DNA from: JBPOIC01 sp052034865
GTDB lineage: Bacteria > UBA10199 > JADFYH01
DNA length: 63,702 bases
Reading direction: 5' to 3'
Assembly: GCA_052034865.1 (NCBI GenBank)
Contig: JBPOIC010000026.1
Coordinates: forward strand, 1-63,702
Positions 8,993-17,360 of this stretch are shown piece after piece (the first letter of the stretch is position 1; every line of letters begins with the position of its first letter). Position numbers and translations under genes: made by a program. Under the pieces are notes generated by a model that was not told the origin of the DNA, did not search any database, and worked only from the letters and a program-made list of their open reading frames with translations.

Positions 8993-9237
8993 GATTCATG
9001 CTGCTAGCGCTTCTTTTGCTGGCTGTTCCGCTTTTTCAGATGACGGGTTGCCTGGGCAAAGGGGGAACCGAAGTGGGGAACGGAGAATCGCAGTCGCCGG
9101 TACCAGATCCAGATTCGTCTGGAGAGGGGATTCCGACGGTTGAAGGGCCAAAGACAAATACGGGACGTGATACCGATGAAAGTAATCCGAACGATACGAC
9201 GACAAATCCTGAGGATGATGTTGGAGGAAGTATGTGA
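8980..9237 (+). CDS. Small lipoprotein with GTEVGN motif
   Basis: An 85-residue protein starts with a lipoprotein signal (hydrophobic stretch then MTGC) followed by GKGGTEVGNG and an acidic, Asn/Asp/Pro/Thr-rich tail with no fold that I recognise. The start at 8980 is supported by GGAGG at 8971-8975. It overlaps the TIGR02147 gene and precedes the beta-propeller lipoprotein by about 140 bp. Small GTE(V/T)GN lipoproteins beside TIGR02147 genes look like a recurring pairing, but I recall this rather than having checked it. It is probably anchored to the outer membrane; the function is unknown. Confidence 0.75.
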   Translation: MGKIRFMLLALLLLAVPLFQMTGCLGKGGTEVGNGESQSPVPDPDSSGEGIPTVEGPKTNTGRDTDESNPNDTTTNPEDDVGGSM

Positions 9238-9377
9238 GGGGGAAGAAGTCAGGAGTCAGAAGAAAACCTCCTGGAATCATTTTTCTTGTAGAGGTTTCCT
9301 CCAGACACGGAGAGGTCCTCCACAGGCGAACGGTAGAAAAAAATTCCATCAAGGATAAAAAACCGAAAGGACACCCT

Positions 9378-11384
9378 ATGAATCTTATCCAGAAAACAAA
9401 GATGTTCGGAGCAGTGCTCTCAACTCTATTGCTGGCAACCTCGTGCGGGGGATCGGGATCGAATCCTACACCTGCAAAAAAAATGGTGGGGAGTTTTTCG
9501 CAGGCGAAAAGCTGTGAAGAGGTCACCAGCTTTGTAAATACGTATGCCGCGCGAGCGAAGAAATCCTCCACCGTGCTGGTGCCTGTGCAGATGACAAGGT
9601 CAAGTGATGAATCGGCTTCAAACGGCTCGTTTGCAGCCTCTCCGATGCAGGAGGGGGCAGGGGCTCCAGCAGATGCCTCGGCAAATCCAGACACAAACGC
9701 TCCTGAGGTGATTCAATCGGACATTGCGTTCGCGGACGAGGGCCGTAGCCTTTTGTATGTGGGTAAAAGAGGGACAGGGTTTGATGGAGTTTTGAAAGTC
9801 TATTCGGTTTCTTCAAGCAATGCGCTGTTAAGTAGCGTCGATCTTGGATTTGAGCCCAGCGAATTCCTGGCTGTATCGAATGGACCAAAAAAACATCTGA
9901 TCGTTTTTGGAAACTACTATAACTGGGGTTCTGTGCCGGGTTGTGTTGAGTCAAATCCAGAGATGATGGATGCCTGTTCTGATCTTACCACTTACAGCAT
10001 GGTCGCCCTCTTCGATGTGGAGAATCCCGCTCATCCGGTTGAGATTAAGCGCGAAAAAATGCGCGGATCCTTCATGGAAGCCCGTGCAATTTCCGAATCA
10101 AATTCGATTGTATGGGTGAGCCAGAATTATCTTCCTCTCACCGAAGGGGGAGCGATTTCTGAAGACGATATCCTTGTTCAGAAATCGACGAGTGAAAATG
10201 GAGGAACTTCCACGACGCCAGTTTCATCTTGCGATCAGATTCTGCTGTATCAAAACGATACCCTTGATCCGAAATATGCTCCCAGCTCTTTGACCCAAAC
10301 CTTCATCTCGGTGCTTAAGCTGGGCGAGGAAAATTCCATCCACTCACAAACCGTGATTTCATCCGCGTGGAGCAGCTTTGCCGCCGTCAATCCCGCCCAT
10401 CTTTTTCTGGTTCAAAACGTCTGGGAAGACGATACGAGCGAGATTTACGAATTCGATCTCAATTCTGCCTCCGGCTCTCCACTTGAGTTTTTGGCCTCCG
10501 GTACTGTGAATGGATCGATCAAAAATCAGTTCTTTCTAGATGAAAAGGACGGCGTCTTGCGTGTGTTTTATCATCGTAGTTCCTTTGCGTGGTTATCTCC
10601 GGCTTGCGCAAGCTGTGCGATGGCGACACCCTCAGCGGCGGTGGCTGAAAATGAACAGGCAGCAACATTGACTGATGATTTTGGAAATTTCCTGAGCACC
10701 TTCGAGCGCTCAGGGGATAAGCTGATCGGGTTGGGCGGTGTTGGACCCTTCGAAGAAAACGAAGTGCCTTATTCCGCGAGGTTTATGGGAAATGTGGGGT
10801 GTGTCATCACCTATCTCCAGATTGATCCTTTAACCTGTTTTGATCTGCGGGATCCTGCCCATCCGATCATGACGGGAAGCCTTGAACTGGCGGGAGTTTC
10901 CTATCATCTCGAGCCAATTGCCGAGGATCTTCTTTTGGGAATTGGTATTGATGGTTCCTTTCAGACGGTCGCGAATTTGTTTAACTTAACGGATCTTGCG
11001 CACCCTACACTCGATCAGCAACTGACGTTGGGATCCAGTAGTGGGTGGACGGAGGCTTTCAGCGATTACCGGGCCTTGGGTGTCGACGAAAATCACACCC
11101 GCTTTGCCTTACCGATCAATCTTTACACAAGCTGGGAGGTGGCGATCTTTTCGCTCGATCCTGCGACCCATCAAATGAGCTCGCTTGGAAAAATTCAGAA
11201 AAGCTTTTCGTCTCAAAATTCAAGTCCTGATCCTTCCAATACGCAACCACTCGATGCGATGTTTCTCTATCCCGAAGTGAAACGCGCCTTTTTCTTTGAG
11301 GATCAGTTGGCTCTTGTCACAAGCGAAGGGGTGGAAGTTTATCGGTTGAGTGATTTGAGTTCGGTGTATAACGATCTGTTTTAA
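9378..11384 (+). CDS. Secreted beta-propeller lipoprotein
   Basis: This 668-residue protein has a lipoprotein signal ending LLLATSC, then a low-complexity linker and a large domain matching the bacterial/archaeal beta-propeller family (COG4880-like). Repeated blades contain patterns such as LYVGKRG, VALFDVENPAHPVEI, CFDLRDPAHPIMTG, LFNLTDLAHPTL and a final VEVYRLSDLSS. The 'D(L/V)xxPAHP' element recurs at least three times. The start at 9378 is chosen because GAAAGGA lies just upstream and it places the signal peptide at the N-terminus; an upstream in-frame GTG at 9234 lacks both. No catalytic residues are recognised; binding or surface scaffolding is inferred. It is likely the last gene of the 8162 operon, ahead of the terminator at 11407. 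Confidence 0.75.
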   Translation: MNLIQKTKMFGAVLSTLLLATSCGGSGSNPTPAKKMVGSFSQAKSCEEVTSFVNTYAARAKKSSTVLVPVQMTRSSDESASNGSFAASPMQEGAGAPADASANPDTNAPEVIQSDIAFADEGRSLLYVGKRGTGFDGVLKVYSVSSSNALLSSVDLGFEPSEFLAVSNGPKKHLIVFGNYYNWGSVPGCVESNPEMMDACSDLTTYSMVALFDVENPAHPVEIKREKMRGSFMEARAISESNSIVWVSQNYLPLTEGGAISEDDILVQKSTSENGGTSTTPVSSCDQILLYQNDTLDPKYAPSSLTQTFISVLKLGEENSIHSQTVISSAWSSFAAVNPAHLFLVQNVWEDDTSEIYEFDLNSASGSPLEFLASGTVNGSIKNQFFLDEKDGVLRVFYHRSSFAWLSPACASCAMATPSAAVAENEQAATLTDDFGNFLSTFERSGDKLIGLGGVGPFEENEVPYSARFMGNVGCVITYLQIDPLTCFDLRDPAHPIMTGSLELAGVSYHLEPIAEDLLLGIGIDGSFQTVANLFNLTDLAHPTLDQQLTLGSSSGWTEAFSDYRALGVDENHTRFALPINLYTSWEVAIFSLDPATHQMSSLGKIQKSFSSQNSSPDPSNTQPLDAMFLYPEVKRAFFFEDQLALVTSEGVEVYRLSDLSSVYNDLF

Positions 11385-11406
11385 CTCCCATGAATTCATT
11401 GATTTT

Positions 11407-11440
11407 ACAAACGCCTCGGGATGGAGGCGTTTGTGTTTTT
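11407..11440 (+). terminator. Intrinsic terminator after the beta-propeller gene
   Basis: An 11-bp perfect stem (ACAAACGCCTC with GAGGCGTTTGT) closes a 6-base loop and is followed by GTTTTT. It lies 23 bp after the stop codon at 11384. Confidence 0.9.
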
Positions 11441-11521
11441 GGAGAAGTCTTTACAGACGATGGATGAAATTTGTAGATGAAAAAAGGTCTGTTTTTCTTA
11501 AATTCCTGAAGAGGAGCGCTC

Positions 11522-12382
11522 ATGAAAATTCGAAAAGCTGTCATACCGGTCGCGGGATTAGGCACTCGCTTTTTACCAGCAACCAAAGTGGTTCCCAAAG
11601 AATTGCTTCCGGTCGTTGATAAACCGGCAATCCAGTATATTGTAGAAGAGCTGGCTTCTTCGGGGATTGAAGAAATCATTTTGGTCACTGGCCAGGGAAA
11701 AAATGCCATCCTCGATTATTTTAATAGAGATCCCGAGCTGGAAAAAATCCTTCAGGAAAGAAATAAAACCGAACTTTTGGAGATCCTCTTTCGGCTTTCA
11801 AAATTGGCTCATTTTTCAACCGTCCTTCAGCCAAGTCCTTTGGGGCTTGGGCATGCCATTTTGTGTGCAGAGGAGGTGATGGGTCAGGAGCCTTTTATTG
11901 TCTGTCTCCCGGATGATTTGATCGATAGCAAGCAGTCCTGTGTTTCGCAAATGCTTCAGGTTTATGCCGAATTTAAAAAACCCCTGATTGCGGTTCAGGA
12001 GGTTCCTCTCGATCAGGTTCATCAATATGGTATTTTAAATGCCGCTCCCCTGCGTCCTCGCATACACTTAATTTCGGATCTTGTTGAAAAACCTTCCATC
12101 GAGAAAGCCCCTTCGCATTTAGGGATTGTGGGTCGCTATCTGCTCCCTCCACAAATTTTTTCCATTTTAAAACAGGTAAAGCCGGGATCTGGAGGAGAGA
12201 TCCAGCTGACCGATGCCTTACGTCTTTTGGCTCGTGAGGAAAAGGTCTACGGATTTGAGTTTGAAGGAGTTCGGTATGACACTGGAGATAAGCTGGGTTT
12301 TTTAAAAGCGAATCTGGCTTATGGTTTGAAGCGCCAGGAGTTTCATGATAATTTGAAAGAGTTCCTTACAACACTTGTGTAG
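11522..12382 (+). CDS. galU: UTP-glucose-1-phosphate uridylyltransferase
   Basis: The 286-residue cytoplasmic enzyme makes UDP-glucose from UTP and glucose-1-phosphate, a precursor for surface polysaccharides. The N-terminal nucleotide-binding signature AGLGTRFLPATKVVPKELLP is intact, as are GQGKNAI and the LPDD metal-binding region. GSGGEIQLTDAL and GVRYDTGDKLGF near the C-terminus are typical of bacterial GalU. Length is normal. GAGGAG lies just upstream of the ATG. It follows a terminator, so it has its own promoter. Confidence 0.95.
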   Translation: MKIRKAVIPVAGLGTRFLPATKVVPKELLPVVDKPAIQYIVEELASSGIEEIILVTGQGKNAILDYFNRDPELEKILQERNKTELLEILFRLSKLAHFSTVLQPSPLGLGHAILCAEEVMGQEPFIVCLPDDLIDSKQSCVSQMLQVYAEFKKPLIAVQEVPLDQVHQYGILNAAPLRPRIHLISDLVEKPSIEKAPSHLGIVGRYLLPPQIFSILKQVKPGSGGEIQLTDALRLLAREEKVYGFEFEGVRYDTGDKLGFLKANLAYGLKRQEFHDNLKEFLTTLV

Positions 12383-12392
12383 AATGAACCGG

Positions 12393-12437
12393 TTTGATTT
12401 CCTTATCTTGGGGGAACCCCTCCCAGATCAAATCAAA
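12393..12437 (+). other. Imperfect hairpin after galU
   Basis: TTTGATTT at 12393-12400 pairs with AAATCAAA at 12430-12437, enclosing a second short stem (ATCTTGGG with CCCAGAT). There is no T-run, so it is at most a weak transcript-end or stabilising structure. Confidence 0.4.
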
Positions 12438-12496
12438 GAAGGTCGCGTTGGCGATATTCATAGGTTCCTTTCTTACATCTCTATTAAGGAGAAATC

Positions 12497-13174
12497 ATGA
12501 ATCCTGCATTCCCTTCGCTTCGACGTTCTATTTTCTTTTCTTTTTTTCTCTCCTTTCTGTTTTTATCCACCACTGCCTGGTCTGAGGAGCGTGCGGTTGA
12601 TGATTTTTATTCTTCTGCTCTTGAAGGATTTCCTGCCAGCTGGGACACTTATCCATTCCAAAAGGGCAAGGCCAAAAAAGTTTACCGCATCAAACAGGAA
12701 GGAAATCTTCGCTTTATTCACGCCGATGATCATGAAGATATCTCCACTCCCATCTTTCGTGATTTGCCCTGGAGTTTAAGGCAGCATCCTTATTTAAGCT
12801 GGAAATGGCGTGCAATTACTTTACCCAAAGGGGCTCGTGAAGATGGAGGCCCGATGAATGACAGCGCTTGTGCGGTGTATGTTGCTTTTGGAAAAACCAG
12901 TGGAGTGGCCTTAAAATATGTGTGGAGCTCAGAGCTTCCCGTGGGGCATGTGTGGGAGAAACAGCCTGGAAAGTTTTATATCATTGTTGCCGCATCGGGG
13001 GTTGGAAACTTAAATCGTTGGGAAAATGAAAAAATAAATGTCGTAGAAGATTATAAAAAATATTTCAAAAAAGATCCCACGCGTGATCCCTCAGGCATTG
13101 GTTTGATGACCGATGGAAATGCGACACATACGCCTTCGGCATGTGATTATGGTGATTTTCGGATTTCGAGTTAA
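12497..13174 (+). CDS. Secreted DUF3047-domain protein
   Basis: The 225-residue protein has a cleavable signal peptide (hydrophobic core after Arg-Arg, cleavage near STTAWSEE). The mature part matches DUF3047: LSWKWRAITLPKGA, a CAVYVAFG strand, LKYVWSSELPVG, NVVEDYKKYF and a final GIGLMTDGNATHTPSACDYG segment. These features are diagnostic of the family, which is found mainly in proteobacteria and has no assigned function. A jelly-roll-like periplasmic binding fold seems plausible. It stands alone between galU and priA, with AAGGAGAA just upstream of the ATG. Confidence 0.85.
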   Translation: MNPAFPSLRRSIFFSFFLSFLFLSTTAWSEERAVDDFYSSALEGFPASWDTYPFQKGKAKKVYRIKQEGNLRFIHADDHEDISTPIFRDLPWSLRQHPYLSWKWRAITLPKGAREDGGPMNDSACAVYVAFGKTSGVALKYVWSSELPVGHVWEKQPGKFYIIVAASGVGNLNRWENEKINVVEDYKKYFKKDPTRDPSGIGLMTDGNATHTPSACDYGDFRISS

Positions 13175-13304
13175 GAGACCGTCTAAAATTTTCTTGGAGT
13201 TTTTGAGAGGCTCCTAAAAAGATGAATAAAAAGAGATAACCTTATCAATGTTGCGATTTTCGGGCTCTCTTTTTGCCATTCCTACACTTTCATGAAAGCA
13301 GATA

Positions 13305-15362
13305 ATGAAATCGGAAGTTTTTGCTGAAGTTGCAGTGTTAGCTCCTTTGGAAACCCCTTTGACTTATTCCGTTCCTTCGGCATTCCAGACTTCCATTCAG
13401 CCAGGTCAGCGTATTGTAGTTCCTCTCGGCCGTCGCAAAGTCGCCGGTGTCGTACTTGCCATTCATCCTCATCCGCCCGAAAAAAAATTTTCTTTAAAGC
13501 CCATTGAGGCGTTGTTGGAAGAGCCTCCATTTTTCAATTCCCTTCAGATGGAGTTTATTCAGTGGGCGAGCGATTATTATTTCATTCCCATTGGTGAAAT
13601 GTTTCGTGTCGCTATGCCAGCGCCTCTCGCGCGGGTAAGGCCCTCTCGAGCCTTGAAGAAAAACAGATCCACTCCAAAAAGCCTGATCTTCTCAGACTCT
13701 TCTGAAACTCCGTCTTCTGATTTGATTTTAACTTCTTCCCAACAGGCGATTGTCGATGAAATCCTTGCCGGACAAGGTTTTCAGGTTCACCTGGTCCATG
13801 GAGTCACGGGGTCCGGAAAGACCGAAGTCTATCTGGCCTGCATTCAGCAGCTGCTAAGGCAGGGAAAACAGGTGATCAGTCTGGTGCCGGAAATTGGACT
13901 CACTCCCCAAACCTTGCAGCGCTACGCACGACATTTTGGAAACCGGATCGGAATCTACCATTCCGATCTTTCCCAAAACGAACGCGCGCGAATTTTCTGG
14001 GCCTGCAAGCGCGGGGAGCTGGATATGTTGATCGGAACCCGTTCTGCCCTGTTTGCTCCTTTTTCAAATCTCGGACTGATTGTGATCGATGAAGAGCAGG
14101 ATGGGTCTTACAAGCAGGAAGAAAGGGGACGCTATCATGCGCGGGATCTTGCGATCGTGCGCGCGAAGATGGAGCGGATTCCGGTGGTGCTAGGATCGGC
14201 GACTCCCTCGCTTGAAACCTATGCCCATGCTAAGAAAGGAAAGTATCGTTATCACGCCTTGACGGAACGCTACGGAAAAGCAGGTTTTCCCGAGGTGCGT
14301 TTAATTGATCTCAGATCAAAACCCGGTGAGAAAAAAATAAAATCTTCGCTCTCACCTTCTCTTTTATCCGACCCATTGATTGAACAAATTCAAAAGACCT
14401 TGCTGAAAAAAGAGCAGACACTGATTTTTATCAACCGGCGGGGCTTTGCTCATTTTCTTGTCTGTCAGGAGTGTGGAGAAATTCCGTTGTGCCCGCACTG
14501 CGATATTACACTGACTTATCACAAGAGATCTCTCAAACTGATTTGCCATTATTGTGATTACCAAAAACCTCCTCCAGATCTTTGTCCCAAATGTTCGGGA
14601 AGCCGGATGACAGGGCTTGGAAGCGGTACCGAAAAAATTGAAGAGGAGCTGGTGGCACGTTTTCCGAGTGCAAGAATTGAAAGAATGGATCGTGATACGA
14701 CGCGGCGCAAAGGCTCTCATGAAGCAATCCTTAAAAGGCTTGCCCAGCGTGAGATTGACATTCTGGTAGGCACCCAGATGATCGCGAAAGGGCATGATTA
14801 TCCCCATGTAACCCTCATTGGCATTTTAATGGCGGATGCAATTTTGCATCATCCCGACTTTCGTGCTCCTGAAGAAACCTTTCAGATGATGACACAGGTT
14901 GCCGGTCGGGCAGGGCGCAAAGATTCTCCAGGACTGGTTTTGCTGCAAACGCTCTCACCGGAGCATTACAGTATTGTTTATGCTTCAAGAGGGGAGGGAG
15001 AAAAGTTTTACGGTCAGGAACTTTCCCAACGTCAGGAGCTAAGCTATCCGCCTTTCAGTCGGTTTATGGTGATGCGTGTGCAGGGAACCGATCCCACTCG
15101 GGTGATGCAGGGAATTGATCTCATGAAAAATAAGCTGGTTCAGCTGAAAAATACCAGACACCTCAACCTGGAAATTCTGGGACCCGCTCCCTGCCTGATA
15201 GAAAAATTGCGAAATCAGTACCGCTGGCAGATCTTGCTGAAATATCCTCCACAATCCCTGCCTCATGTCTTTTTAAAACCCATGATCTCCAGTCTTCGAA
15301 ATGAGTGGATACGCCTGGGATTGCGACTAACCGTGGATGTGGATCCGATTCATGTGGGTTAG
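13305..15362 (+). CDS. priA: Primosomal protein N' (replication-restart helicase)
   Basis: This 685-residue DEAD-type 3'-5' helicase reloads the replisome at stalled forks. An N-terminal DNA-binding domain (residues about 1-110) precedes Walker A GVTGSGKTEVY (about 166-176). Motif II reads DEEQD instead of the usual DEEHD, and GSATPSLE forms motif III. Zinc-binding cysteine clusters CQECGEIPLCPHC, CHYC and CPKC follow, then IDILVGTQMIAKGHDYP and a GRAGR motif. All key helicase residues are present apart from the His-to-Gln change. No strong Shine-Dalgarno sequence is visible. Confidence 0.95.
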   Translation: MKSEVFAEVAVLAPLETPLTYSVPSAFQTSIQPGQRIVVPLGRRKVAGVVLAIHPHPPEKKFSLKPIEALLEEPPFFNSLQMEFIQWASDYYFIPIGEMFRVAMPAPLARVRPSRALKKNRSTPKSLIFSDSSETPSSDLILTSSQQAIVDEILAGQGFQVHLVHGVTGSGKTEVYLACIQQLLRQGKQVISLVPEIGLTPQTLQRYARHFGNRIGIYHSDLSQNERARIFWACKRGELDMLIGTRSALFAPFSNLGLIVIDEEQDGSYKQEERGRYHARDLAIVRAKMERIPVVLGSATPSLETYAHAKKGKYRYHALTERYGKAGFPEVRLIDLRSKPGEKKIKSSLSPSLLSDPLIEQIQKTLLKKEQTLIFINRRGFAHFLVCQECGEIPLCPHCDITLTYHKRSLKLICHYCDYQKPPPDLCPKCSGSRMTGLGSGTEKIEEELVARFPSARIERMDRDTTRRKGSHEAILKRLAQREIDILVGTQMIAKGHDYPHVTLIGILMADAILHHPDFRAPEETFQMMTQVAGRAGRKDSPGLVLLQTLSPEHYSIVYASRGEGEKFYGQELSQRQELSYPPFSRFMVMRVQGTDPTRVMQGIDLMKNKLVQLKNTRHLNLEILGPAPCLIEKLRNQYRWQILLKYPPQSLPHVFLKPMISSLRNEWIRLGLRLTVDVDPIHVG

Positions 15363-15449
15363 TCCATTCTTCCAATGATTTAAAAGGTAATAGGAATTTC
15401 TTGACGATGAGGTCTGAAAATAAAGATTGGGAAACAGGTCGAAAAAAAT

Positions 15450-16712
15450 ATGAATTCTCAAAAAATGAGTTCAGGAAATAATCAGACAGGAGGAAGAATC
15501 GCTTTTCAATATCGGGATTTTCGACTTTATCTTTTTGCGCGTTTTTTATCCCTCACTGCCCATCAAATCCTCATCGTGGCGATTTCCCAGGCCGTCTATG
15601 AAGTAACTCGCGATCCTCTTCACCTGGGCTACATTGGTCTTTCGTTATTTTTGCCGAAGATGAGCTTTTCTCTTCTGGCAGGACATGCGGCCGATCGTTT
15701 TGATCGAAGAAAAGTCATCCTTTTTTGCCGCGGCTCCCAGTTCTTAGTGATCATCTCTCTCATTTTATTTGGTTTTCTGGGACTGAAACCCATTGCCGTT
15801 CTCTATCTTCTTTTATTTCTTTTGGGGACGGCCTATGCTTTCGATGGTCCTTCCAGTCAGGCGATTCTTACCCAACTCATTCCCATTGAACATTTAAACA
15901 ATGCCGTCGCCTGGAACTCCTCGACCATGCAGATTGCTTTTATTTTTGGCCCGGCCCTTGGTGGCTGGCTCTATGCAATTTTCGGAGGTGTGATCCCCCC
16001 GCTCATTTTCATTGCCCTGTTGCGTGCCATTTCATTTCTAATGATTTTGTCCCTGAAGTCTTATCCCTTGCTTCGGCAGGGAAGTGAGCTTTCCCTCGAT
16101 ACATTGTTTGCGGGACTTCGCTATGTCTTTCAGAATCGGATTTTGTTGGGTGCCATTTCATTAGATCTTTTTGCCGTCCTCTTTGGAGGAGCGGTGGCCT
16201 TGATGCCCGTCTTTGCGGATCAGATTCTAAAGGTAGGTCCTTTGGGAAATGGTATTCTGCGTGCCGCTCCGGCTGCCGGGGCTGCCCTTATGGCCATCGC
16301 CCTCGCGCATCTTCCTCCATTAAAAAGAGCGGGATCCACCCTGTTTGTCGCTGTTGCCATTTTTGGGATTGCGACCATCCTCTTCGGGATTTCCAAAAAT
16401 TTTTACTTTTCAATCATTTGCCTTTTTGTCCTTGGTGCAGCCGACATGATCAGTGTGGTCATTCGGGGAGTTCTTGTTCAAGTCAAGACTCCCCCTGAGA
16501 TGCGGGGACGGGTGAGTGCGGTTAATCTGATTTTCATCGGGGCCTCCAACGAGCTGGGCGAATTTGAAACAGGAGTGATGGCAAGATATCTGGGCGTGGT
16601 TCCTTCGGTGGTTGTGGGCGGGGTTGGAACTTTACTCGTTGTTGGACTATGGCGGGTTCTTTTTCCTCAGTTCAAAGAATTTAAACGATTGGATGAAACC
16701 ATTGAAGCGTAA
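15450..16712 (+). CDS. MFS exporter (MFS_3/EntS-like)
   Basis: The 420-residue inner-membrane protein has about 12 hydrophobic segments and no signal peptide. The loop after helix 2 reads GHAADRFDRRKV, the major-facilitator signature. An FDGPSSQAILTQLIP segment and a PPEMRGRVSAVN loop are characteristic of the EntS/MFS_3 group, which exports siderophores, drugs or macrolides. The substrate cannot be inferred. It is probably transcribed separately from priA; the ATG lies after a purine-rich AGGTCGAAAAAAAT. Confidence 0.85.
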   Translation: MNSQKMSSGNNQTGGRIAFQYRDFRLYLFARFLSLTAHQILIVAISQAVYEVTRDPLHLGYIGLSLFLPKMSFSLLAGHAADRFDRRKVILFCRGSQFLVIISLILFGFLGLKPIAVLYLLLFLLGTAYAFDGPSSQAILTQLIPIEHLNNAVAWNSSTMQIAFIFGPALGGWLYAIFGGVIPPLIFIALLRAISFLMILSLKSYPLLRQGSELSLDTLFAGLRYVFQNRILLGAISLDLFAVLFGGAVALMPVFADQILKVGPLGNGILRAAPAAGAALMAIALAHLPPLKRAGSTLFVAVAIFGIATILFGISKNFYFSIICLFVLGAADMISVVIRGVLVQVKTPPEMRGRVSAVNLIFIGASNELGEFETGVMARYLGVVPSVVVGGVGTLLVVGLWRVLFPQFKEFKRLDETIEA

Positions 16713-16812
16713 GAGAAATAAGGTCCTTAATTCAAATTCCAGATTTTTTCTTGCCAATTTTCTTTTAATTGTCCTATGTCTGCGTAATCTTCTCTTCGAA
16801 CGATTCACGTAC

Positions 16813-16836
16813 TGGGCCTTGAGCCCATTTTTTTTT
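16813..16836 (+). promoter_or_regulatory. rimP leader-like hairpin and T-run abutting the start codon
   Basis: TGGGC-CTTGA-GCCCA forms a 5-bp stem, followed directly by nine Ts and then, one base later, the rimP ATG. It occupies the place where a ribosome-binding site should be. Similar hairpin/T-run leaders precede rimP in many proteobacteria (rimP-leader RNA family). It probably acts as an attenuator or start-site structure for the operon. The rest of 16713-16837 shows no gene. Confidence 0.6.
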
Positions 16837-16837
16837 A

Positions 16838-17320
16838 ATGAACCCTGTAGACCTTGAAAAGATTGAAGCTATCATTGAGCCCGTCGCTCAATCCATTGGG
16901 TGCGAACTCGTTTCCTGTGATTGGGTTTCCGAGTTGGGTCGCTGGATTTTGCGTGTTTATATTGATCGGCCAGGCGGAGTAAGGGTTGAAGACTGTAAGC
17001 AGCTTTCCTACCTGCTCGATCCCTTGCTCGATGTAGAAGAAGTGGTTCCTCAAAAATATCAGCTTGAAATTTCCTCTCCAGGACTTGAGCGGCCTTTAAG
17101 AAAGTTAAAAGATTTTATCCGCTTTGTAGGTCAAAAGGTGGATATTAAAACCCAACATCCCATTGGGAAACGGAGCCATTTCAAAGGAAAACTCCTTGAG
17201 GTAGAAGAAGAGATTCTCAAACTGGAATCACAGGGAAGCCTGATTTCAATACCATACTCAGACATTCATCGAGCCCACTTGCTTGTTGATTGGGCTGAGG
17301 TGATGAAAAGAAAGCCTTAA
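16838..17320 (+). CDS. rimP: Ribosome maturation factor RimP
   Basis: The 160-residue protein assists 30S subunit maturation. IGCELVSCDWV and LRVYIDRPGGV match the N-terminal RimP domain, and VSPGLERPL is represented by ISSPGLERPLRKLKDF. The C-terminal Sm-like domain (residues about 95-160) is present. It begins the rimP-nusA-infB-rbfA-truB cluster, a classic bacterial operon. It has no visible Shine-Dalgarno site; a hairpin with a T-run ends one base before the ATG. Confidence 0.92.
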   Translation: MNPVDLEKIEAIIEPVAQSIGCELVSCDWVSELGRWILRVYIDRPGGVRVEDCKQLSYLLDPLLDVEEVVPQKYQLEISSPGLERPLRKLKDFIRFVGQKVDIKTQHPIGKRSHFKGKLLEVEEEILKLESQGSLISIPYSDIHRAHLLVDWAEVMKRKP

Positions 17321-17360
17321 TTTTAATTTTTTTAACAAACCGGTAACCGAGGTAGAAATA

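Noticed and set aside
9234..9377. N-terminal extension of the beta-propeller protein from GTG 9234
   Set aside because: It would put 48 polar residues ahead of a clear lipoprotein signal; ATG 9378 has a ribosome site and gives a normal signal peptide.
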